A stretch of 47,982 nt of DNA from Rhizobiales bacterium 32-66-11 (GCA_002304505.1 NCEH01000055.1:1-47982); one strand, 5' to 3'; positions 35,960 through 43,781 are shown, counted from the first letter of the stretch. Made by a program: numbers and translations. Notes: a model not told the origin generated them from the sequence alone.

Positions 35960-36232
35960 TTAATCGTCGTTCGAGGCGTTGAGCTGGTCCGCGCGCAGGC
36001 CTTCGCCCGTCGGCCGCAGCCGAACTCCTGCTTCGATGAACTCCACGCCGGCGGTGTCGAGGGCGGCGCGCATGCGCTGCAATGACTCGGGCTGGTCGCT
36101 CACGCCGCCGGTCTCGAGGGCCTTGATGGTCGCCGTGGGGATCCCGCAGCTGCGTTCGAGATCGCCCTTGGTCCAGCCGAGGAGCGCGCGGGCGGCCTTG
36201 ATCTGCTGGCGGAGGATCGGGGCATTGGGCAT
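35960..36232 (-). CDS. XRE-family helix-turn-helix regulator
   Basis: 90 residues. The start at 36232 gives MPNAPILRQQIKAARALLGW, directly at the family's first helix; the frame remains open upstream in a basic stretch that is not conserved. The HTH spans about 6-60: IKAARALLGWTKGDLERSCG, then IPTATIKALETGG and a helix with SLQRMRAALDTAGVEF. The C-terminal FIEAGVRLRPTGEG is typical of small Hyphomicrobiales XRE proteins. No toxin gene is next to it. An operator-like palindrome lies 43 bases downstream of its stop, before the 72-residue gene, which may be its target. No other evidence on targets. Confidence 0.88.
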   Translation of the reverse strand: MPNAPILRQQIKAARALLGWTKGDLERSCGIPTATIKALETGGVSDQPESLQRMRAALDTAGVEFIEAGVRLRPTGEGLRADQLNASNDD

Positions 36233-36267
36233 GTGGGCTCCGTCGGGGCTGGAGATTAAAGGGCGTC

Positions 36268-38391
36268 TCAGGCGTCGCCTTGCGGCGGATTGCTTGGCGT
36301 CACGTCTGGGACGAGCCATTTTGCGATTTTGGACCCCAGCAACTTGCGTGCACGTCGCCGGCTGGCGGCTCGCAGCTCCAGCACGCGGTTGAGCTCCGCC
36401 TGGACGGCCGCGGTCTGGCGTTCAAGATCGATATATTCCGAACGCGCGGTGCTCAGGCCGCGTTCCATCCGCAGCGAATGGGCATGCACGGCGTCGCGAT
36501 CCGCCGTCAGCGCGGCGACCTCCTCATGCAAGGTCGCTACTTCCTCGCGCAGCTCCGCCGATCCGGCTTCCTCGCTAAGCGACTTGGCGGCGATCACGGC
36601 CCGGAGTTCGGAAAGCTCGGCCGCCATACGCCGCGAATCCGCGTGCGCAGCGTCTCGATCGATCCGCAGGGCATCCGCCCCGTTTGTAAGGTCGTGAATT
36701 TCGTCGCGCAGCCCGCGCGCTTCTTCCTTCAGTGCGTCTTCCTGAAGGGATTTCGCTTCCAGCGCGGCGCGGAGCTCGGAGAGTTCTGCCTCATAGGCGG
36801 GGGCCTTGATGGCGTCCTCGTTCTGGCGGCGCGTCTCCTCGAAAAGACGCTCGACATCATGGGCCTGGGCGCGCGCCGCATCGCGATCCGTAATGGCATG
36901 GGCCAATTCGCCCCGTATGGCGGCGACCTCGGCATCCAGCTGTTCCACCATTGCCTGTAGACCGAGGGAATGGGCGTGAACGGCGTCGCGGTCCTTGGTG
37001 AGGGCCGAAATTTCTTCGATCCATGCGGTGGATTGCGCCGCCTCGGCCTCGGCGCGGGCCTGCGCGTTGGAACACTCGGCACGTGCCGCTTCGAGTTCCG
37101 TTTCGGCCTGCAAGGCGCGGGCTTCCAGAACCTGGCGCGCCTCGATCTCCTCGGCGAGACGCGCCTCTGCAGCGGCAAGATGCATCTCTTCCGCTTGTTG
37201 GGCGGCGCTCTCCCGCGCATGTTCGGCCGCGGCGAGGCTCTCCCCGGCGGCCTGAAGCGCGGCATTCAGCCGCTCGATCTCCGCCTGCAGCGCCGCGCGT
37301 TCGGCCTCGAAGGCGGCGGGGTTGGCCTCGGCGGCGTCGAGGGCGGCTTGCAGATTGTCCACATGCGCCCGGATCGCATCGCGGTCCGTGGTGAGGGCGA
37401 CAAGTTCCAGCTCCAGCACGCGGATCCGCTCGCGCAGGGCCTCCATCTCGGTGCGGGAGGCTTCGGCCGTGCTGTCGAGGTACTCGACATGGAGATCGAG
37501 TTGGCCGACCCGCGAATCGGCCCGTTCCAGGCGATCTTGCAAGAAGGCGAGCGCGGGTCCGTAGATCGCGCAGGCCCGATCGAATTCGATCCGCACCTGG
37601 TCCAGCGTCTCCATGGCGCTGTTGGAACTTGGGGTGCGGCTCAGTTCCTCAAGCGCATCATAAGCGCGGCGAACCCATTCATGGATGTCCGACCGCGCGC
37701 GCCAGTTGGCATCGTCGACCCGCTGGTGGCGCAGGGTGTCCGAGAGGAAGCCGTCGATTTCGATGGCGGAGAAGTCGGACCAGCGAGGCCAGGCAAGATG
37801 AAGCCGGGCGCCGCTGGTTTCCAGCGTGCCGCGCCAGTCGGAAAGAAACGTCCGCCACGAGATCACGTCCCGCGGGGTCGCGCGGGACGCGTGTTCCGCA
37901 TCCAGGACGTGGCGCAGCCAGGCGAGCAGGCCGTGGGCGAGAGGCAGCTGGTCGCGTTCGCGCAGTGAGAGTGCGACCTCAAGCGGGTTGCGGACCGGCA
38001 GGAGCGCATGAGGCGCATAGCCGCTCGCCTTCAATTCCTCGAACCAGAATGGCGCCAGCCGGCTGATGCGGGGATCCTTGAGCATGATCAGCGGTGCGCC
38101 GCCAAACTCATCCTCAAGGGTTTGCCGGATGGATTCGGAAAACGATTGCGCGACCGCGCTTTCCTTCCACCGCGGATTGAACGCTCGCCAGTCATTCCAG
38201 TCCGATCCGCCCGATTTGAGAATGGCCTGATTGAGGTCGACGATCCGGGTCGATTCAAAATAGCCAAGGACATTGTGTTCTGTCGGCTGCATCAGCGTCT
38301 TTGGCGGCGTCGCGCCAAGGTGCACCAGCGTGCCCGCGAGGGATGACGTGCCGCCGCGGTGCATGCCCAGAACTACAAGCGCGTCCTTCAT
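36268..38391 (-). CDS. Sulfotransferase-family protein fused to a long repetitive coiled coil
   Basis: 707 residues. The ATG at 38391 is preceded by AAGGG and starts MKDALVVLGMHRGGTSSLAG, whose GMHRGGTS (residues 9-16) is the 5'-phosphosulfate loop of PAPS-dependent sulfotransferases. LKDPRISRLAPFW and LLPVRNPLEVALSLRERD (about 133-150) resemble the 3'-phosphate site, so the N-terminal 250 residues form a sulfotransferase-like domain. Residues about 300-680 are a continuous predicted coiled coil, rich in Ala, Glu and Arg, with five copies of a DRDA[AIV][HR]A segment (near 336, 467, 502, 578, 631) and a pair of about 54-residue repeats (near 536-590 and 591-642). The basic end (RRRARKLLGSKIAKWLV) could bind membrane or nucleic acid. 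The enzyme may modify a surface glycan, but substrate and role of the coiled coil are unknown. Confidence 0.85.
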   Translation of the reverse strand: MKDALVVLGMHRGGTSSLAGTLVHLGATPPKTLMQPTEHNVLGYFESTRIVDLNQAILKSGGSDWNDWRAFNPRWKESAVAQSFSESIRQTLEDEFGGAPLIMLKDPRISRLAPFWFEELKASGYAPHALLPVRNPLEVALSLRERDQLPLAHGLLAWLRHVLDAEHASRATPRDVISWRTFLSDWRGTLETSGARLHLAWPRWSDFSAIEIDGFLSDTLRHQRVDDANWRARSDIHEWVRRAYDALEELSRTPSSNSAMETLDQVRIEFDRACAIYGPALAFLQDRLERADSRVGQLDLHVEYLDSTAEASRTEMEALRERIRVLELELVALTTDRDAIRAHVDNLQAALDAAEANPAAFEAERAALQAEIERLNAALQAAGESLAAAEHARESAAQQAEEMHLAAAEARLAEEIEARQVLEARALQAETELEAARAECSNAQARAEAEAAQSTAWIEEISALTKDRDAVHAHSLGLQAMVEQLDAEVAAIRGELAHAITDRDAARAQAHDVERLFEETRRQNEDAIKAPAYEAELSELRAALEAKSLQEDALKEEARGLRDEIHDLTNGADALRIDRDAAHADSRRMAAELSELRAVIAAKSLSEEAGSAELREEVATLHEEVAALTADRDAVHAHSLRMERGLSTARSEYIDLERQTAAVQAELNRVLELRAASRRRARKLLGSKIAKWLVPDVTPSNPPQGDA

Positions 38392-38500
38392 TGAACCCTT
38401 GCCTTTGCCAGCTTGGCGGCGTGACATACAAACCAGAGATTGCGCTTACGCTAACGGTCCGCGCGATGGCGGGAAAGCCCCGCGCGCGCAGCGGAAGGGC

Positions 38501-38740
38501 TCAGTGCCCCTCGTGCCGGACGGCCTCGGAGACCGGGAATTCCAGCACGATCTCCCCCGCCTCGTCGTGCACAGCGATGATCGCGGCGAGCAGGCGCGCA
38601 TCGCCCGCCTGCGTCGCCAGCAGCGAAGCCGCGAGCGCCTGCGCCTTTTCCCATGCGGCATCGGGGTCGCGCAGCACAACCCCGCTCTCGTCCTTCAGCG
38701 TCTGTGCGCCAAACTGGGTGTGGAAGAAATAGCGAGGCAT
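38501..38740 (-). CDS. Small DUF6894-like protein
   Basis: 79 residues with a CAGGAG-type site upstream of the ATG. MPRYFFHTQFGAQTLKDESG, then VLRDPDAAWEKAQALAASLL, and EIVLEFPVSEAV at the end match the short proteins labelled DUF6894 in Hyphomicrobiales, where the segment with Phe-His and the later Asp-Pro-Asp are conserved. Function unknown; many copies per genome are common and some respond to stress. It lies 33 bases downstream of panC on the same strand and 109 bases upstream of the sulfotransferase start. Confidence 0.82.
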   Translation of the reverse strand: MPRYFFHTQFGAQTLKDESGVVLRDPDAAWEKAQALAASLLATQAGDARLLAAIIAVHDEAGEIVLEFPVSEAVRHEGH

Positions 38741-38773
38741 AAGAGCGGCTCCTGCCGGTGGAGTGGCTGTGTG

Positions 38774-39619
38774 TCAAACGCCGATGTTATCAATAAGCCG
38801 GGTCTTGCCGAGCCATGCGGCCGCCAGCAGCCGAACGGGTTCGCCCGGGCCGGCCAGCGGCGCGAGGCTCTCGGCGTGGCGGGCGGCCACATAATCCACC
38901 TTCAAACCGGCGGCGGCGATGCGGTCGGCGGCGGCGTTTGCCGCAAGGTCGGCGGGCGTGCCGGCACGGATCGCGGCGGCGGCGTCTTTCAGCGCCTGCT
39001 GGATCACCGGTGCGATCGTGCGCTCCTCGGGCGAGAGATAGCGATTGCGGGAGGACAGGGCGAGCCCGTCATGCTCGCGCACCGTGGCGCCCGGCACGAT
39101 CTCCACCGGCAGGTCGAGATCGGCGGCGAGGCGCGTGACCACCTTCAATTGCTGATAATCCTTCTCGCCGAACATGGCGTAGTCCGGCCCGGTACGGATC
39201 AGCAGCTTGCTGACCACGATCGCGACGCCGGCGAAGAAATGCGTGCGGAAATCGGTCTCGAGCCCAAGCGCCGGCCCGCCCATGGCGAAATGGGTCGCAA
39301 ATCCCTGCGGATACATATCGGCGGCCGTGGGGGCATAGACCACGTCCACGTCTTCGGCCGCCAGCAAGGCGATGTCATTGTCGAATGTGCGCGGATAGCG
39401 GGAGAAATCCTCGTTGGGCGCGAACTGGGTCGGGTTGACGAAGATCGAGACCACGATCCGCCGCGCCAATGTCTTGGCCTGGCGCACCAAGGCGATGTGT
39501 CCTTCGTGCAGGGCGCCCATGGTCGGCACCAGAGCGACTTTTTCCCCCGCGGCCCGCCATGCGGCCACCTGGGCGCGCAAAGCATCGACCGTTTCCACCA
39601 CTTCGGGCTTGCCCGCCAT
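38774..39619 (-). CDS. panC: Pantothenate synthetase
   Basis: 281 residues; ligates pantoate and beta-alanine with ATP to give pantothenate, precursor of CoA. The start at 39619 is preceded by GGGAG; the frame is open 66 codons upstream, which are non-conserved. Nucleotidyl-transferase boxes are present: VPTMGALHEGHIALVRQAK (HIGH-type motif), SIFVNPTQFAPNEDF, FGEKDYQQL, and LSSRNRYL (the KMSKS equivalent). A full-length family member. panB is not in the window. It is divergent from the VWA-like gene and followed by the DUF6894 gene. Confidence 0.96.
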   Translation of the reverse strand: MAGKPEVVETVDALRAQVAAWRAAGEKVALVPTMGALHEGHIALVRQAKTLARRIVVSIFVNPTQFAPNEDFSRYPRTFDNDIALLAAEDVDVVYAPTAADMYPQGFATHFAMGGPALGLETDFRTHFFAGVAIVVSKLLIRTGPDYAMFGEKDYQQLKVVTRLAADLDLPVEIVPGATVREHDGLALSSRNRYLSPEERTIAPVIQQALKDAAAAIRAGTPADLAANAAADRIAAAGLKVDYVAARHAESLAPLAGPGEPVRLLAAAWLGKTRLIDNIGV

Positions 39620-39831
39620 CGTGTTTCTCCCGCAGACCGCAACCGTCCGCCGTTCTTTTTGCGGCGCAGACCCTAGCGCTAGAAACCTGCGGGTCAACCG
39701 CGCGCTGGCGGCTCGGCGGCCATCGCTTCGCGCCCTCTGGTACGCGACGCGAGAACGCTTATTTTGCTGGGGATGGATCAGGATTCCCTTCCGCCTTGCC
39801 GACCCGGCCCGATGCACGGGACTATCGCCCC

Positions 39832-40539
39832 ATGAGCGGACCCAAGAAGCCCCTGACGCCCGCAGGGTCCGCCAGCGAAGCGGAGCTTGCGGCCTTCCTC
39901 ACCGCCGCGCGCGAGCTTGGGCCGACGCGGGCCGATGGGCAGCGCGGCCGGCTCGCCTTTGCCATGGATGCGACCTTTTCGCGCCAGCCGACATGGGATC
40001 TCGCCTGCCGCCTCCAGGGCGATCTGTTTTCCGCCGCCGCCGATCTGGGCGGGCTCGATGTTCAGTTGATCTATTATCGCGGCCTTTCGGAATGCCGCGC
40101 CTCGTCCTGGGTGTCCGACCCCGCCCGGCTCGGCGCCTTGATGAGCGCCATCGCCTGCCAGGGCGGGCACACGCAGATCTCGCGCGTCCTCGGCCATCTC
40201 GCCAAGGAGGCGCAGCGCTCGGGGCTGAAGGCGGCCGTGTTCGTGGGGGACGCGGTGGAGGAAAATCCCGACGCCCTCGCCGCAAAGGCGGGGGAACTCG
40301 CGGTGCTCGGCGTGCGCCTGTTTCTGTTCCAGGAAGGCGAGGACCGGCAGGTGGAAGCCGTATTCAAGGAACTGGCGCGCCTGACTTCCGGGGCCTGGTG
40401 CCGGTTTCGCCCTGGCGCGGATGAAGAATTGCGGGCCCTGCTGCGGGCGGTGGCCGCCTATGCCGCCGGCGGCCGGCAAGCTCTTCTGGCAGGGCGGGAG
40501 GCGGGGGCGGTGCGGCTGCTTTCGGCCATGGGACAATGA
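39832..40539 (+). CDS. VWA-like protein, MIDAS partly kept
   Basis: 235 residues. RLAFAMDATFSRQPTWDLAC has a DxTxS version of the metal-ion-dependent adhesion site; a Thr in GGHTQISRVL and an Asp in VFVGDAVEENPD stand where the other metal ligands of a von Willebrand A domain are expected. The rest, with LFLFQEGEDRQVEAVFKELA and SGAWCRF, completes the alternating strand-helix pattern. There is no signal peptide, so the protein should be cytoplasmic. No strong ribosome binding site is visible. It is 58 bases upstream of a membrane J-domain gene on the same strand; such neighbourhoods occur in other alphaproteobacteria, but the joint role is unknown. Confidence 0.82.
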   Translation: MSGPKKPLTPAGSASEAELAAFLTAARELGPTRADGQRGRLAFAMDATFSRQPTWDLACRLQGDLFSAAADLGGLDVQLIYYRGLSECRASSWVSDPARLGALMSAIACQGGHTQISRVLGHLAKEAQRSGLKAAVFVGDAVEENPDALAAKAGELAVLGVRLFLFQEGEDRQVEAVFKELARLTSGAWCRFRPGADEELRALLRAVAAYAAGGRQALLAGREAGAVRLLSAMGQ

Positions 40540-40597
40540 CCGGCCGGTCCGGTCCCGACATGATACTCAAGGGCAAGACCCTCAAGGGAGAGCGCGT

Positions 40598-41338
40598 GTG
40601 GTGACTTTGATCGCGGGAGCACTTCTGCTGCTGCTGGGCCTTTACGCGCTGAAACTGTGGACCAAAGCCTCGCCCCAGGCGCTGGCGACCGCGCTCTACA
40701 AGATCGCGGGGTATCTGATGCTTGCCGGCGCGGCCTTCTCGCTCGTGACAGGGCGGTTCGCGGCGGCGGTTCCGCTGGCGATGCTGGGCGCCGGGCTGCT
40801 GGCGCAGGTGAACGGTGGCGGGATCGGCGGCTGGCTCTCCGGCCTGTTCGGCCAGGGCCGGTTCGCCGGACCACGCACGCCGCGCGTCTCACGCGTGTCC
40901 TCGCCGGTGTTCGAGATGGAGCTGAACCACGACACCGGGATCCTGACCGGACGGGTCATCGCCGGCCCGCGCGTGGGCGTCTCGCTGGACGATCTCACGG
41001 TTCCCGAGCTTCTGGCGTTGCGCGGCGGGCTCGATCCCCAGTCGCTGGCACTAATCGAAGCTTATCTCGACCGCAGGGCGCCCGCATGGCGTGAAGACTC
41101 GCAGACTAATGCGGGTGGCAGGAGCGGGAGTGGAAACAATATGAGTGCGCGCAACAGCGCGATGACGGAAGAGGAGGCCCATCAAATACTTGGGCTTGAA
41201 CCTGGGGCGGGCGAAGCTGCGGTTCGAGCCGCGCATCGCGCCTTGATGAAAAAGCTCCACCCCGATCATGGCGGATCCAGTTATCTTGCTGCGAGGGTGA
41301 ATCAAGCGAAAGATGTCATTCTCAACAAACATCGCTGA
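40598..41338 (+). CDS. Membrane-anchored J-domain protein, Tim14/Pam18-like
   Basis: 246 residues. GTG start at 40598 (or the next GTG) with AAGGGAG upstream. Two hydrophobic segments lie at about 4-22 and 40-70; the middle (about 100-165) is a conserved soluble part with PELLALRGGLDPQSLALIEA. The last 60 residues are a short J-domain that starts TEEEAHQILGLEPGAGEAAV and contains the essential HPD in KLHPDHGGSSYLAARVNQAKD. This ending strongly resembles mitochondrial Tim14/Pam18, which stimulates the import-motor Hsp70. A Caulobacter relative has been described as TimB. Partner should be DnaK. It follows the VWA-like gene and is 20 bases from the convergent carboxypeptidase gene. Confidence 0.88.
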   Translation: MVTLIAGALLLLLGLYALKLWTKASPQALATALYKIAGYLMLAGAAFSLVTGRFAAAVPLAMLGAGLLAQVNGGGIGGWLSGLFGQGRFAGPRTPRVSRVSSPVFEMELNHDTGILTGRVIAGPRVGVSLDDLTVPELLALRGGLDPQSLALIEAYLDRRAPAWREDSQTNAGGRSGSGNNMSARNSAMTEEEAHQILGLEPGAGEAAVRAAHRALMKKLHPDHGGSSYLAARVNQAKDVILNKHR

Positions 41339-41358
41339 TTCTCTCCAAACGCACTACA

Positions 41359-43077
41359 TCAATTGCGGAAAATCATGCAGGCGAAATCATTGCGTTGCAG
41401 TAAACGGCAGGCTTCTTTTGCACCTTTTTCATCGAGGCCGGCAAAGCGGGCGCGGTAAAGATCCGTCGAACCCTTCGAGACTTTCTCCGTAAATCCATCG
41501 GCTTGGCCCAAAACGCCCTTGGCTTTCGCCTGCGCGACATCCAGCCGCGCGCGTGCTTCCTTTTCGGCACCGAAGGCGCCGATCTGAATGCCCCAGCCCG
41601 AATGGCGGGGCTGGCTGGTGCTTTCGGCGGCGGCGCGGGGGGCGGGATCGGCGGCGCGTGCCGCAGGCTCGAACGAAGAAGCGGACAGCGTCATCGGGCC
41701 GGCGGATGCGGTGCGGATGGGCTTTGCGGGCTGGCTGGTGGGCGCCATCGCGATCGGGGCGGCGTGGACTTGCGGCGCCTGAAGCGGAGCGGGGGGCTGG
41801 GCCGGAATGTCAGCGGCGGCGACCTGCGAACCGTTGGAACCGATGAAGCCCAGGGTCCCATTGCCGGGCGTGAAGCTCGGCGCCGGCACGGGCGCGGCCA
41901 CCGGGCGTTGGATCGACACCGTCTTCACCGCAACCGGCTTGATGGGCTCGGCCGAACCCGGCGCGGGACCACGGGCGGGAATGCTCGCGGTCACCACCGG
42001 GTCGGCCCCCGCATAAGCGAGGCGCTGGGGCGCCGGCAGCGGCGCGATGGGATAGGAAGGCGTTGCGGGACGCGCGGCGGCGACGGCGGCCGGGGAGGCG
42101 TCCTCCTCGTTGGAGGCGGTCTCCGTGACCTTCGGCACGACCCGATTGCCGGCATAGGCGCGGTTGTAATTATTGGCGATCAGGCTGGCCATGCGGGCAT
42201 CGCGGGACGACGCGCTGCTGCCGCCCAGAACGACGCCGATGAGGTAGCGGTCGTCGCGATGAACCGAGGTGAGAAGATTGAAGCCGGAGGCGCGGGTATA
42301 GCCGGTCTTGATCCCGTCCACGCCATCGATGCGGCCCAAAAGGCGATTGTGGTTGCCGATGGTCTCGCCCTTGTAGGTGAACGAGCGGGTCGAGAAATAT
42401 TTGTACTGGCGCGGGAAGCGCTCCTGGATCGCCCGGCCCAGGATGGAGAGGTCGCGGGCGGTGGTCACCTGGCGCGGGTTGGGCAGGCCGTTGGCGTTTT
42501 CGAAATTGGTGCGCGACATGCCGAGCGCATGGGCCTTGCGCGTCATCATGTCGGCGAATCTCTCCTCGGTTCCGCCGACGGTTTCCGCGATCACCACGGC
42601 GACGTCGTTGGCCGAGCGGGTCACGATCGCCTTGATCGCGTCCTCGACATCGATGGTCGACCCCGCGCGCACATTCAGCTTCGAAGGCGACTGCGCCGCG
42701 GCGCGGGAGGAGACCACCATTTCGCTGTCGAGCTTCAGCCGCCCGGCTTCCAGCTGTTCGAACAGCAGATAGAGCGTCATGACCTTAGTGACCGAGGCGG
42801 GATGCCGCAGGGCGTCGGCATTATCCTCGTAGAGCACTTTGCCGGTATTGCCGTCGACAATGATGGCGGCGCTTCCCGTCTTCCATCCCGGGCCGGTATT
42901 TTCGTCCGAACGGTTGACGGTCGCCTTGGCTTTCTTGGAATGGGATTGCGTCTGCGCACTCTTCTGCTTGCGCGGCTTTGCATCCGCGCCACTGGCGCAA
43001 GCCATCACCATCACTGCGGCAAGGGCCGCCGCGATGAGCTTGGCGGAGAAGGAGCCGTTCGCGATCGCAATACGCAT
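41359..43077 (-). CDS. D-alanyl-D-alanine carboxypeptidase with SPOR domain
   Basis: 572 residues, a penicillin-binding protein of the DacA/DacF type that trims the terminal D-Ala of peptidoglycan peptides. A signal peptide covers about 1-33 (a VMAC near residue 27 is a poor lipobox). The penicilloyl-serine transferase motifs are S95-V-T-K98, S155-A-N157 and K257-T-G259, all intact. A long Pro/Ala-rich linker (about 315-490) leads to a C-terminal SPOR domain (about 495-572: WGIQIGAFGAEKEARARLDVAQ), which binds denuded septal glycan and would place the enzyme at the division site. Upstream lies an exact 38-bp tandem duplication. Start by the usual MRIAIANGSF. Confidence 0.94.
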   Translation of the reverse strand: MRIAIANGSFSAKLIAAALAAVMVMACASGADAKPRKQKSAQTQSHSKKAKATVNRSDENTGPGWKTGSAAIIVDGNTGKVLYEDNADALRHPASVTKVMTLYLLFEQLEAGRLKLDSEMVVSSRAAAQSPSKLNVRAGSTIDVEDAIKAIVTRSANDVAVVIAETVGGTEERFADMMTRKAHALGMSRTNFENANGLPNPRQVTTARDLSILGRAIQERFPRQYKYFSTRSFTYKGETIGNHNRLLGRIDGVDGIKTGYTRASGFNLLTSVHRDDRYLIGVVLGGSSASSRDARMASLIANNYNRAYAGNRVVPKVTETASNEEDASPAAVAAARPATPSYPIAPLPAPQRLAYAGADPVVTASIPARGPAPGSAEPIKPVAVKTVSIQRPVAAPVPAPSFTPGNGTLGFIGSNGSQVAAADIPAQPPAPLQAPQVHAAPIAMAPTSQPAKPIRTASAGPMTLSASSFEPAARAADPAPRAAAESTSQPRHSGWGIQIGAFGAEKEARARLDVAQAKAKGVLGQADGFTEKVSKGSTDLYRARFAGLDEKGAKEACRLLQRNDFACMIFRN

Positions 43078-43096
43078 GAAACCGTGTCCCGTGGGT

Positions 43097-43172
43097 CAGT
43101 CCAGGAAAGGGTCGGCCTGGAGTGGAGCATCTCACAGTCCAGGAAAGGGTCGGCCTGGAGTGGAGCATCTCA
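43097..43172. repeat. Exact 38-bp tandem duplication
   Basis: Units at 43097-43134 and 43135-43172 are identical. Each unit holds TCCAGG and CCTGGA separated by 10 bases, so the transcript of the carboxypeptidase gene, whose start is 20 bases away, could fold two successive hairpins. No mismatches between copies suggest a recent event. Confidence 0.95.
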
Positions 43173-43290
43173 ATTTCGCGCGAGAGCACGAAAATTCAGG
43201 AAGGCTCGGGTCCATGAACCGGGGAATGACTGGCTACAGCCTAAAAACCCGCGGTTACCAAGCCGTAAACCAAGCCGAAATGAGGCATGG

Positions 43291-43302
43291 TGCACTGCAC
43301 AA
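43291..43302. promoter_or_regulatory. PhaR-type operator 1 of the phasin gene
   Basis: TGCACTGCACAA fully matches the consensus TGCRNYGCASMA that I recall for the repressor PhaR in Paracoccus. It ends 5 bases ahead of the -35 element, with a second, partial site 30 bases downstream. PhaR binds polyhydroxyalkanoate and releases phasin expression when granules form. phaR itself is not in the window. Confidence 0.6.
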
Positions 43303-43307
43303 TTTTG

Positions 43308-43336
43308 TTGACGGCTTTGTTGCGATGCATCTTAAT
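43308..43336 (+). promoter_or_regulatory. Sigma-70-like promoter of the phasin gene
   Basis: TTGACG at 43308-43313, a 17-base spacer and CTTAAT at 43331-43336. Transcription should start near 43343, about 72 bases ahead of the phasin ATG. Operator-like repeats overlap its spacer and flank it, which suits repression. Confidence 0.6.
43321..43329. promoter_or_regulatory. Partial PhaR-type operator 2 inside the promoter spacer
   Basis: TGCGATGCA matches the TGCRNYGCA core between the -35 and -10. The motif start is 30 bases from that of site 1, about three helical turns. A further half-site ATGCA at 43335-43339 forms a TGCAT-CTTA-ATGCA palindrome across the -10. Confidence 0.45.
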
Positions 43337-43414
43337 GCAACTGGGGCGGATCCGAACGGCCCACCGCACCGGACTTAATGAGTGGCAGCCTTAACAAACG
43401 CAATGAGGACACCC

Positions 43415-43744
43415 ATGGCCCAGAACATCGAAGACTTCCAGAAGCTCGGTAAGGAAAACGTCGAACTCGCCATGAAGAGCTTCGGCACCTTCTCCAAGAG
43501 CGCCCAGGCGATCGCCCTTGAAATCGCCGACTACACCAAGAGCTCGTTCGAGCTCGGCACCGCAACTCTCGAGAAGCTGATGGGCGCCAAGACGCTCGAG
43601 CAGGCCGTCGAGATCCAGCAGTCCTACCTGAAGACCGCGTACGAAGGCCTGGTGGCGGAAACCACCAAGCTCGGCGAGCTGTACAAGGACCTCGCCAAGG
43701 AAGCCTACAAGCCGTACGAGAGCGCCTTCGCCAAGGTTCAGTGA
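43415..43744 (+). CDS. Phasin family protein
   Basis: 109 residues, all-helical, of the phasin type that coats polyhydroxyalkanoate granules. The ATG at 43415 follows GAGG and gives MAQNIEDFQKLGKENVELAM, the usual family N-terminus; the GTG at 43382 is less likely. The segments SAQAIALEIADYTKSSFELG, AKTLEQAVEIQQSYLKTAYE and TKLGELYKDLAKEAYKPYES cover the phasin_2 domain. The codon use is strongly biased to C-ending codons, as for highly expressed genes. It is monocistronic, with PhaR-like operator sites upstream and an intrinsic terminator downstream. Related genes for polymer synthesis are not in the window. Confidence 0.93.
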   Translation: MAQNIEDFQKLGKENVELAMKSFGTFSKSAQAIALEIADYTKSSFELGTATLEKLMGAKTLEQAVEIQQSYLKTAYEGLVAETTKLGELYKDLAKEAYKPYESAFAKVQ

Positions 43745-43761
43745 TCGCGTCCGACACGCTT

Positions 43762-43781
43762 AGGCTCCCACGGGAGCCTTT
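43762..43781 (+). terminator. Intrinsic terminator of the phasin gene
   Basis: AGGCTCC and GGAGCCT form a 7-bp stem with a 4-base CACG loop, followed by TTT. It begins 17 bases after the phasin stop. Confidence 0.75.

Larger units (their letters stand above)
43078..43414. other. Divergent promoter region between carboxypeptidase and phasin
   Basis: 337 bases with no gene. From left to right: a duplicated 38-bp segment (43097-43172) next to the carboxypeptidase start, an unremarkable stretch, then the TGC/GCA repeats and sigma-70-like promoter of the phasin gene (43291-43339) and its ribosome binding site GAGG just before the ATG at 43415. Confidence 0.7.

Noticed and set aside
35960..36319. 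Longer 119-residue form of the XRE protein
   Set aside because: The extra 29 residues are an Arg-rich stretch without conservation; the start at 36232 lies at the HTH domain.
39673..39682. CTAGCGCTAG palindrome between panC and the VWA-like gene
   Set aside because: Short, frequent by chance, and not at a recognisable promoter position.
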